In this document: piece after piece, positions 1 through 5,625 of the stretch
Position numbering within the stretch: position 1 is the first letter of the stretch
How the letters are laid out: the number at the start of each line of letters is the position of its first letter
Notes under the pieces: generated by a model
Database searches by the model: none
Told to the model about the DNA's origin: nothing
What the model saw: only the letters and a program-made list of their open reading frames with translations
Assembly: GCA_964514305.1 (NCBI GenBank)
Contig: CAZEQD010000087.1
Span: 1-6,045, forward strand
Direction: 5' to 3'
DNA length: 6,045 bases
Source of the DNA: CAZEQD01 sp964514305
GTDB lineage: Bacteria > Acidobacteriota > Aminicenantia > Aminicenantales > Aminicenantaceae
Made by a program: the position numbers and the translations under genes

Positions 1-476
1 CGGCGGTTAGCCGGGCTTATTTTTTCATTACCGTCAGCATTAAAAATGGGGGCGAGAAGGATCACCAGTTGATCAAGGTAGGATGGCGATTCTTCGAGGA
101 CGATATCACGGGCCAGCATGAGGGAGGCCTCCTTACCTTCTACTTCTCCGGCATGGATGTTGGCTTCAATATAAATAGCTGCTCTCTTGTCATATTTTAA
201 ATCTTGGGGAGAAGATGGAACTGGCTTGCCGATAACCAACAGAGGAACAGCTCTTCCTTCAGCGCTAGTGCAGATTGTTTCTACCCTCAGCAGTTGAGTT
301 TGCTGCTGCAGCTCTCTTATAAATTTCATAACATCTGCATATCGTGAAGTTTGAGTAAAATTGCTGGCCTCAGCTACAGTCAAAGGTTTTTTCTCTGGCT
401 TTGAGAAAGATAAAAGAGGCAGAAGAAGAAGCCAGATTAATACTAAATTAGAAATGATTTCGAGTTTCTTATTCAT
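1..476 (-). CDS. Secreted M14-family zinc carboxypeptidase-like protein, 3' part missing
   Basis: The first 158 codons are present and the frame stays open to the left edge, so the C-terminal part lies outside. Residues 1-10 (MNKKLEIISN) form a basic start, 11-22 a leucine-rich hydrophobic core, and SFS before Lys26 is a plausible signal peptidase I site, so export is predicted. After a short linker, residues 44-80 resemble the start of the M14 catalytic domain. IEANIHAGEVEGKEA (103-117) carries the HxxE zinc-ligand pair His108 and Glu111, and NADGNEKIS (146-154) is the segment that follows it in this M14 subgroup. The third zinc ligand and the catalytic glutamate would be downstream and cannot be checked. 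Known family role: metallopeptidases removing C-terminal residues, or cleaving peptide or amide bonds in cell-wall peptides; the substrate here is unknown. The ATG at 474-476 has an AGGA-type ribosome binding site 8 nt upstream. The gene is separated from the GH130 gene by 109 nt and may have its own promoter. Confidence 0.88.
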   Translation of the reverse strand, partial: MNKKLEIISNLVLIWLLLLPLLSFSKPEKKPLTVAEASNFTQTSRYADVMKFIRELQQQTQLLRVETICTSAEGRAVPLLVIGKPVPSSPQDLKYDKRAAIYIEANIHAGEVEGKEASLMLARDIVLEESPSYLDQLVILLAPIFNADGNEKISPANR

Positions 477-480
477 GATA

Positions 481-498
481 TTTTCCTTTCACAAAAGG
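481..498 (-). promoter_or_regulatory. Ribosome binding site of the M14 gene inside a small hairpin
   Basis: Read on the minus strand, CCTTT-TGTG-AAAGG (498 to 485) can fold as a 5-bp stem with a 4-nt loop. Its 3' arm AAAGG continues into AAAA and is the Shine-Dalgarno sequence for the ATG at 476, 8 nt away. The ribosome binding site is directly visible. That the hairpin modulates translation is only a possibility, because the stem is short and probably weak. Confidence 0.45.
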
Positions 499-523
499 TG
501 ATGCTGGACTTTTGAGAGAATTG

Positions 524-552
524 AGTTTATAAAAATTCAATGATACCGTCAA
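524..552 (-). promoter_or_regulatory. Possible sigma70-type promoter for the M14 gene
   Basis: On the minus strand TTGACG (552-547) is followed after 17 nt by TAAACT (529-524); TATAAA (531-526) overlaps it with a 15-nt spacer. Either pair resembles the TTGACA/TATAAT consensus. Initiation would leave a leader of roughly 40 nt before the ATG at 476. It sits in the longest non-coding stretch of the window, between GH130 and the peptidase. AT-rich spacers give such matches by chance, so this is tentative. No Rho-independent terminator was found after GH130, so readthrough is also possible. Confidence 0.35.
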
Positions 553-585
553 TCAAAAGCAGGAAAAGGTAAGCATAAAATATAA

Positions 586-1530
586 TTAATCTTCTGGCTT
601 TTCTTTTTTACATAGAGAAAGAAGGTCATCAATATGTGCGGTAGCTAGGCAGATGCAGGTATCAGCAGCACCATAATATATTTTTACTTCTCCATTCTTT
701 TCCAGGATAGCTCCTGTGGTGAAAACAACGTTAGGAACATCACCCGATCGCTCATAGTATTCAGAAGGGGATAGGATTGGTTCTCTTGAGCGTCCAATTA
801 GTTTAGACGGATCCTTTAAATCAAAGAGAGCAAGGCCAAGTCTATATATAGGGCCGGCAGATGTTTTCTTAACGCCATGGTAGATAAGAAGCCATCCTTT
901 CTTGGTTCGGATAGGCGGTGCACCAGGCCCTATTCTATTTGAATCCCAATAGCCGGGTCGAGTTTCAAAGACCACTTTCGAATCCCCCCAATGAATGAGA
1001 TCATAAGAGTAAGAGATCCAGGTGGCTATGCCTTTGGTCGTGGGTCTGTCAAAGCGGACATATCTTTTATTGAATTTTTTAGGAAAGATGACGGCATTTT
1101 TATTCACTGGTTCAGAGATTAGAGCAATTCGCTCAAAATTCTTAAAGTCTATTGTTTTAGCCAGAGCCAGACGAGGAGAATAATGAGAGTAGGCAGTATA
1201 AATGATGTAGTAAGTATCATCCATCTTAGTAATTCGAGGATCTTCCAGTCCTCTTTTCTCATAAGTTTTAAAAGGTTCTTGGCTGGAGCGGATAAGAGCG
1301 GGCTTATCATCCATCTCAAAGTTTAGGCCGTTTTTGCTTCTGGCAATCCAGAGAGATGATTTGCCTTCCACTCCCTCTACTCTGATCAGAAGAATATATT
1401 CATTCTTATAAACTGTGGCTGCAGCGTTAAAAACAGCATTGCAGGGAGTGGGAATATCTTTGCTGGTGATGATAGGGTTTCCAATGTATTTTTCAACAAT
1501 CTCCCTTCTCTTTTTTCTGCCTTTTCTCAT
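586..1530 (-). CDS. GH130-family beta-mannoside phosphorylase / glycosidase-like protein
   Basis: Predicted cytoplasmic five-bladed beta-propeller enzyme of glycoside hydrolase family 130, 314 residues from the preferred ATG, a normal length. Characterised members mostly phosphorolyse beta-1,4- or beta-1,2-mannosides to mannose-1-phosphate; some are hydrolases. Numbered from that ATG, family landmarks are GNPI (17-20), the FN pair near 34-35, GLEDPRI (94-100) with the expected catalytic acid Asp97, DRP (161-163), GPGAPPI (201-207), YHG (217-219) and YGAAD (286-290). Arg162 and His218 lie in motifs that I recall contacting phosphate in the phosphorylases, which favours phosphorolysis, but the exact linkage cannot be told. 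No signal peptide is seen; the first 15 residues are very basic. An upstream in-frame TTG at 1552-1554 would add 8 residues but would place the AGGAGG inside the coding sequence, so the ATG at 1528-1530 is preferred. The gene follows the glycosyltransferase by 35 nt and is probably cotranscribed with it. Confidence 0.9.
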   Translation of the reverse strand: MRKGRKKRREIVEKYIGNPIITSKDIPTPCNAVFNAAATVYKNEYILLIRVEGVEGKSSLWIARSKNGLNFEMDDKPALIRSSQEPFKTYEKRGLEDPRITKMDDTYYIIYTAYSHYSPRLALAKTIDFKNFERIALISEPVNKNAVIFPKKFNKRYVRFDRPTTKGIATWISYSYDLIHWGDSKVVFETRPGYWDSNRIGPGAPPIRTKKGWLLIYHGVKKTSAGPIYRLGLALFDLKDPSKLIGRSREPILSPSEYYERSGDVPNVVFTTGAILEKNGEVKIYYGAADTCICLATAHIDDLLSLCKKEKPED

Positions 1531-1542
1531 TTGCCCTTTTAT

Positions 1543-1548
1543 CCTCCT
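1543..1548 (-). promoter_or_regulatory. Ribosome binding site deciding the GH130 start
   Basis: A perfect AGGAGG on the minus strand lies 12 nt before the ATG at 1530. That spacing is slightly long but usable. It lies downstream of the competing TTG at 1554, which has only a weak GAGAAAA sequence ahead of it. This supports starting GH130 at the ATG. Confidence 0.7.
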
Positions 1549-1565
1549 CTTCAATTATAATTTTC

Positions 1566-2645
1566 TCAAGATGAGGGCTTATTTTTGAGAGTTTCATTAT
1601 AAACATCAATATGTCTGGAAGCAATAATTTGCCAGGAAGCATATTTTTTGACGTATTTTCTGGTATTGTCTGAAAACTCTTTTGATAAATTGTTATCAGT
1701 TATGATGTTGATTATTGCCTCTGCCAATTCTGGGTCTGTCTGGGCCACAAGGCCGGATCTGAATTTTCGAACCAAGTCAGCCATAGCCTTGACATCTGAA
1801 GAAACTACCATTGGTTTGGCGAAGGCATGACTATGAGCCATAATTCCACTCTGGGCTCCTTTAAGATAGGGAAGGACAACCACATCTGCTGCTGAAAGAA
1901 TGAGGTCAAATTTCTGCTGGGAAAAAGGTCCTAGCATGACTTTTATCTTATCTTTGGCTCTGGAGCTGGCCACCAGTTCAAGGAATTCCTCCTGGTAGGG
2001 AATATCTTCTGGCCTCCTGGATCCGGAGGCAATAAGAAGAAGACTGTCTTTGACAGCTTCGGCCACTTTTGGATAAACCCTAACCACCCGTTCAAAATTT
2101 TTGCTTCTCCTGAAATAACCCATAAGAAGAATTATTTTTTTGCCCGTAAATCCCAATTTTTCTTTTGCCTTGGGGATAGGATTAATCATACGTACTCCAT
2201 GAGGAATGACCCATATTTTGTCTTGAAAGCCAGCACGGCCTCTAATTAATTCTTTTTGATATTGTTCGTGAACTATGACGGTGTCGGCAATTTCAACCAG
2301 AGCCTTCTCGATTAGTTGCTCTTCATAACCACACTTTTCAAGGATAGTATGCAGGGTTATTATTAGTGGTACTTGGCTCAACTTGAACTTGTATGCTAGA
2401 GGAATAGCATTCATTCCTTTCTGCTCTCCAAAGAGGCCGTATTCATGCTGAATGTGAACCACATCTGGGTTAAATTTCATCATTGTCTTGAAAGCTTTGT
2501 AAGCTAAGTCCGGATCATCATAATTAAAGACAGGATAGCAGTCAAATCCCTGTCCGCCCTTGTGACAGACAATAAATACTCTATGCCCGAGTTTCCGCAG
2601 TTCCTCGATTAAATAGGAGGAGTAAGTGGCTATACCGCAGTGGAG
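1566..2645 (-). CDS. GT4-type (group 1) glycosyltransferase, N-terminus lost in scaffold gap
   Basis: Predicted cytoplasmic GT-B fold enzyme that transfers a sugar from a nucleotide donor. The frame is open from the TGA at 1566-1568 to the gap edge, giving 359 visible residues; roughly 10-20 more are expected in the gap. The methionine at 2481-2483 is internal: the 54 codons before it encode a typical GT4 start, LHCGIATYSSYL then EELRKLGHRVFIV. Numbered from residue 1 at 2645, further landmarks are HIQHEYGLFG (64-73), TLHT (97-100), IPHGV (147-151), the GYFRRSKN loop (176-183) expected to bind donor phosphates, and LSAADVVVLPY (250-260). The usual E-x7-E motif reads Gln265-x7-His273, so neither glutamate is present. 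The QSG form recalls a GT4 subgroup with HIQHE and QSG motifs, but donor and acceptor remain unknown. The adjacent GH130 suggests, without proving, a mannose-containing product. Confidence 0.88.
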   Translation of the reverse strand, partial: LHCGIATYSSYLIEELRKLGHRVFIVCHKGGQGFDCYPVFNYDDPDLAYKAFKTMMKFNPDVVHIQHEYGLFGEQKGMNAIPLAYKFKLSQVPLIITLHTILEKCGYEEQLIEKALVEIADTVIVHEQYQKELIRGRAGFQDKIWVIPHGVRMINPIPKAKEKLGFTGKKIILLMGYFRRSKNFERVVRVYPKVAEAVKDSLLLIASGSRRPEDIPYQEEFLELVASSRAKDKIKVMLGPFSQQKFDLILSAADVVVLPYLKGAQSGIMAHSHAFAKPMVVSSDVKAMADLVRKFRSGLVAQTDPELAEAIINIITDNNLSKEFSDNTRKYVKKYASWQIIASRHIDVYNETLKNKPSS

Positions 2646-2745
2646 NNNNNNNNNNNNNNNNNNNNNNNNNNNNNNNNNNNNNNNNNNNNNNNNNNNNNNN
2701 NNNNNNNNNNNNNNNNNNNNNNNNNNNNNNNNNNNNNNNNNNNNN
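2646..2745. other. Assembly gap of 100 N between two contigs
   Basis: Exactly 100 undetermined bases, a conventional placeholder length, so the true distance is unknown. It hides the start and ribosome binding site of the glycosyltransferase, and whatever lies between that gene and pyruvate kinase. Pyruvate kinase ends with its TGA two bases inside the right-hand contig, so it is complete. The flanking contig ends share no evident overlap. The gap could hold only a short junction, a promoter, or additional genes. Confidence 0.98.
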
Positions 2746-2747
2746 TC

Positions 2748-4202
2748 TCATTGGACTGTAATTATTCTCAGTGAATCTGTTCCACCCACTGGACTGGAAG
2801 CTAAACCTTCGGTCAGGATAAGCCTTTCTCCTGATTTTATTAATTTTAGATCTTTGATAAATTTCATAATCGTCTTAGGCCAGTTATCGACTTTGTTCTT
2901 TATCCAGAATGGATAAACTCCGTAGGAAAAAGCCAAAAATTTAGATGTTTCGTCACTGCCAGTAAAGGTTAGAATCCAGCAGTCAGGTTTAAATCTGGAT
3001 ATTCGCCGCGGCGTATTGCCTGTTTTGGTGGGCGAGAGGATGAAACGGGGTTTTATCATGTGCATAGCTTCCATCACATTGAGAGAAACGGTGTCTTCAA
3101 TGCTGGCTTTTTTGCGGCCGATTTTATTCTTGAAATGGTTCATTAAGTCCAATGATAATCTGATATTCCTCCAGTTATTTTCAGTAGAAGAAGCAATTTT
3201 GGCCATCATTGTTACTGCTTCAACAGGGTATTTGCCAACTGCTGTCTCTTCAGAAAGCATGACCGCATCTGTACCATCCAGGATAGCGTTAGCTACATCA
3301 GCTACTTCAGCTCGAGTGGGGCGTGTGTTTTCAGTCATAGACTCCAGCATCTGGGTGGCTGTAATCACTGGACGGCCTAATATATTGGCCTGTCTGATAA
3401 TCCTTTTCTGGATTAAGGGTACATCTTCTAAGGGAACCTGCACTCCAAGATCTCCTCTGGCGATCATAATAGCCTCAGATACTGCCAGTATTTCTTCAAT
3501 GTTTTTAACTGCTTCTACTCGCTCAATCTTGGCTGCCACTTTGATGTCTTTGCCTTTTTTTTGGGCAAAGTCTTTAGCCTTGAGGATATCTTCAGCTTTT
3601 TCGACAAAGGACAGAGCGAAAGTATCTATTCCTTCTTTCAAAGCAAGATCGACCAGATTAAGGTCTTTGGAGGTGACGGTCTCTATATTTATTTTTGCTT
3701 TTGGAATATTGAGTCCTTTATGGGAAAGAAGTGGTCCTCCAATAAGAACTTTACAATTAACTTCGTCTTTAAACACTTGTTGAACTCTTAACTGAATGAA
3801 GCCATCGTTAAGAAAGATAAGGCTCCCTTTAGATACACTTTCTGGCAGGTCTTTGTAGTTAACAGATAGAAGGCGGGTTGTACCCAGAACATTTTTGGTG
3901 GTCAGAGTTAAATTTTCCCCCTTTTTTAGGTAAAGAGGTTCACTCTCTAAGCGGCCAATCCTGATTTTAGGACCAGGGAGATCAACTAAAATAGTTACTG
4001 CTCTATTCAATTCTGTTGATAGAGAGCGGATGAGTCGGATATCTTGTCGATGTTCAGCCAATGTGCCGTGAGAAAAATTGAGGCGGGCAACACTCATGCC
4101 ATTTTTGATCATCTGCCTTAAAACAGATTCTGAGCGAGAAGCAGGGCCGATGGTACAGACAATCTTTGTCTTGTGAGAAGGAAGTTTGAATCTTCTACTC
4201 AT
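2748..4202 (-). CDS. pyk: Pyruvate kinase, complete, K+-independent-type active site
   Basis: Converts phosphoenolpyruvate and ADP to pyruvate and ATP in the cytoplasm, the last step of glycolysis. The 484 residues match the usual bacterial length. The barrel begins with TKIVCTIGPAS (12-22), and Arg40, Asn42, Ser44 and Asp74 occupy conserved active-site positions. The B domain spans about 78-178. AAKIER (223-228) supplies catalytic Lys225 and metal ligand Glu227, and IARGDLGV (247-254) supplies Asp251. TATQMLESM (281-289) and SEETAVGKYP (317-326) follow. The C-terminal regulatory domain, about 370-484, has the TKTGNTPRR loop (392-400) where effectors bind in relatives. DLPGPKIRI (74-82) has lysine where K+-dependent enzymes have glutamate. 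Gln255 replaces the glutamate common after DLGV. The ATG at 4202 has AGAGG 7 nt upstream. The gene lies 43 nt after the aldolase, consistent with one operon, and its end is natural (ITVQ then TGA). Confidence 0.98.
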   Translation of the reverse strand: MSRRFKLPSHKTKIVCTIGPASRSESVLRQMIKNGMSVARLNFSHGTLAEHRQDIRLIRSLSTELNRAVTILVDLPGPKIRIGRLESEPLYLKKGENLTLTTKNVLGTTRLLSVNYKDLPESVSKGSLIFLNDGFIQLRVQQVFKDEVNCKVLIGGPLLSHKGLNIPKAKINIETVTSKDLNLVDLALKEGIDTFALSFVEKAEDILKAKDFAQKKGKDIKVAAKIERVEAVKNIEEILAVSEAIMIARGDLGVQVPLEDVPLIQKRIIRQANILGRPVITATQMLESMTENTRPTRAEVADVANAILDGTDAVMLSEETAVGKYPVEAVTMMAKIASSTENNWRNIRLSLDLMNHFKNKIGRKKASIEDTVSLNVMEAMHMIKPRFILSPTKTGNTPRRISRFKPDCWILTFTGSDETSKFLAFSYGVYPFWIKNKVDNWPKTIMKFIKDLKLIKSGERLILTEGLASSPVGGTDSLRIITVQ

Positions 4203-4209
4203 TTTTGAG

Positions 4210-4214
4210 CCTCT
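4210..4214 (-). promoter_or_regulatory. Ribosome binding site of pyruvate kinase
   Basis: AGAGG on the minus strand, 7 nt before the ATG at 4202, within the 43-nt spacer after the aldolase stop. No terminator-like hairpin is seen in this spacer, which supports cotranscription. Confidence 0.65.
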
Positions 4215-4245
4215 TTTCCAGCTTAAAGCATTAATAGTTTCTAAG

Positions 4246-5607
4246 TTAGAATTCCTCTCTTTTCTTCTTTATCTTAATGGGTTTGATGTGATAATCAACC
4301 AATGATTTTGTGTTTTTGATATTCAATTTTTGGAAAAGAAAGGAAAATTCTTCCTCTAAGGCGGAAGATATTTTATTTCTTATATCAAGAGGAAGAGAAT
4401 GAATTTCTTTTTTAAAAGGTCCTAGAGCTTTCTTTCTTGTCTTATAAATAAACTGAGATTGACTCTGATCTGGTTTTTTCTCATTTGAATAATTTTTATT
4501 AAGCCAAGTATGGATTTTATTTTTTAAAGATGAAGGCAAATAGTTATAGACTATATTTTGGAAATTAGTAGCCAGGTGGATTTCAGCACACTCCGCTTCT
4601 GGAAAATGGTGGAAAGCTTCTTTAGGCAAAGTTGAGGCTCCATGCTGGACAGCTCCGGCCAGATGGAATTCAGTTCTGGCTATTCGGGAAAGTTGCTTCA
4701 GAGTATTAAGGTCTAATTTTACTTCGGCTATTGATCCGTCAGGCAGAACCACCCCGCCGTGGCTGGTGCCGGTTTGAACGCTTATTTTGGATAAGCCTTT
4801 AACTCTTTTGAGCTGAGAGTTATAGCCTTTCATAAAGGCCCTCAGTTCCTGAGGAGTAGAATTTTTGTGGCCTATCTCACCAATCTCTCCTCCTACAGAA
4901 ACTTCTATCCCCTCAGGCTGGATGCTTCGAATATAGGCTGTCAATTGAGCACACAGTTCATAATTTAACCTCTGTTGTGCGTCAAGAGAAGATTTTGATA
5001 AGTCAACAAGAGTGGAAGAATCGATATCTATATTGTAGAAACCGGCCTCGAGAGCTTGCTTGATTAAATTCTTCACCTTATTTATTTCCTTGTTTTTATC
5101 TTGGAAAAAATCTTTAGCTTTTATCTGAAAATGATCCCCTTGAATAAAAACTGGACCGCTATAGCCTTCTTTAATTCCAGCCAGGAGGATAGCAGAAACA
5201 TATTCTTGAGGGCTTTGTTGAGTGTAATCGATTTCGCTCCTGGCAAGCTCAAAGATAAAGCTACCTGCATTTATGATTTTGGCTGCTCTAAAGACAGCTC
5301 TGGCTAGGTCATACGTTAATGTTCTTAAATTAATAGCAGGTACCGTAAAATGAGTCAGAGCTTGTTTTGCTTTGGCTTCATACAGAGATTGAATAGAAGC
5401 AGGGTATAAGCCGAATTTATAAGCAGCTTCTCTTGTTATCCAGTAACAGAGCTTTTTAAGATGAAATGAGGGGCTCATGATTAGAGTCTCGACAAGATCA
5501 TCAGCGATTTTTGTTCTAAACAGCTCTAAGTCTTTAAATTCAATTTGGCTTGGGCTCACTTCAATTGAGGCCTCAGTATATAATTGTTTTTCATTCATAT
5601 AGATCAT
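4246..5607 (-). CDS. Class II fructose-bisphosphate aldolase-like protein, long divergent form
   Basis: Probably cleaves fructose-1,6-bisphosphate to dihydroxyacetone phosphate and glyceraldehyde-3-phosphate with a divalent metal, in the cytoplasm. At 453 residues it is well over the usual 280-360 for class II. Residues 1-70 are an N-terminal extension. The barrel runs about 71-355: FTVPAINLR (87-95), QGDHF (156-160) with candidate catalytic Asp158 and zinc ligand His159, NIDID (192-196), EVSVGGEIGEIG (235-246) for the conserved glutamate, GTSHGG (280-285) with His283, and QHGAST (321-326) with His322. The usual KxNxxT phosphate-site motif is replaced by EIHLAT (342-347). Residues 356-453 form a basic, probably helical extension. 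I recall similar long aldolases in several uncultured phyla; a tagatose- or other ketose-bisphosphate aldolase is the alternative. The context after phosphofructokinase favours the fructose bisphosphate. The ATG at 5607 is chosen over an in-frame ATG at 5598 because GGAG lies 9 nt upstream of it. Confidence 0.85.
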   Translation of the reverse strand: MIYMNEKQLYTEASIEVSPSQIEFKDLELFRTKIADDLVETLIMSPSFHLKKLCYWITREAAYKFGLYPASIQSLYEAKAKQALTHFTVPAINLRTLTYDLARAVFRAAKIINAGSFIFELARSEIDYTQQSPQEYVSAILLAGIKEGYSGPVFIQGDHFQIKAKDFFQDKNKEINKVKNLIKQALEAGFYNIDIDSSTLVDLSKSSLDAQQRLNYELCAQLTAYIRSIQPEGIEVSVGGEIGEIGHKNSTPQELRAFMKGYNSQLKRVKGLSKISVQTGTSHGGVVLPDGSIAEVKLDLNTLKQLSRIARTEFHLAGAVQHGASTLPKEAFHHFPEAECAEIHLATNFQNIVYNYLPSSLKNKIHTWLNKNYSNEKKPDQSQSQFIYKTRKKALGPFKKEIHSLPLDIRNKISSALEEEFSFLFQKLNIKNTKSLVDYHIKPIKIKKKREEF

Positions 5608-5616
5608 TTAAATTTT

Positions 5617-5620
5617 CTCC
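5617..5620 (-). promoter_or_regulatory. Ribosome binding site of the aldolase in the pfk-aldolase spacer
   Basis: GGAG on the minus strand, 9 nt before the ATG at 5607 and 5 nt after the phosphofructokinase stop. It decides between the two nearby in-frame ATGs, since it would lie 18 nt from the second. An 18-nt intergenic spacer leaves little room for a promoter or terminator, so the two genes are very likely cotranscribed. Confidence 0.7.
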
Positions 5621-5625
5621 ATGAA

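Noticed and set aside
1554..1559. Perfect TATAAT on the minus strand just before GH130
   Set aside because: There is no -35-like sequence at 16-18 nt upstream. Transcription would begin in or next to the ribosome binding site, leaving almost no leader. It is probably chance AT-richness at the gene junction.
2626..2916. Plus-strand open frame crossing the N gap
   Set aside because: It exists only because the unknown bases contain no stop codons. Both ends overlap real minus-strand genes.
3555..3562. Run of eight A on the coding strand inside pyruvate kinase, a possible slippage or frameshift site
   Set aside because: The reading frame and protein similarity continue unbroken across it, no alternative product makes sense, and no downstream stimulatory structure was evident.
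3016..3783. Long open frame of 255 codons on the plus strand
   Set aside because: It lies wholly antisense to well-conserved pyruvate kinase, its predicted protein has no recognisable motifs, and no ribosome binding site was evident. It is a shadow frame, as are those at 1648-1830, 3561-3791 and 5101-5307.
4203..4245. Possible terminator between aldolase and pyruvate kinase
   Set aside because: No GC-rich stem followed by a T run is seen on the minus strand. The spacer holds only the pyruvate kinase ribosome binding site.
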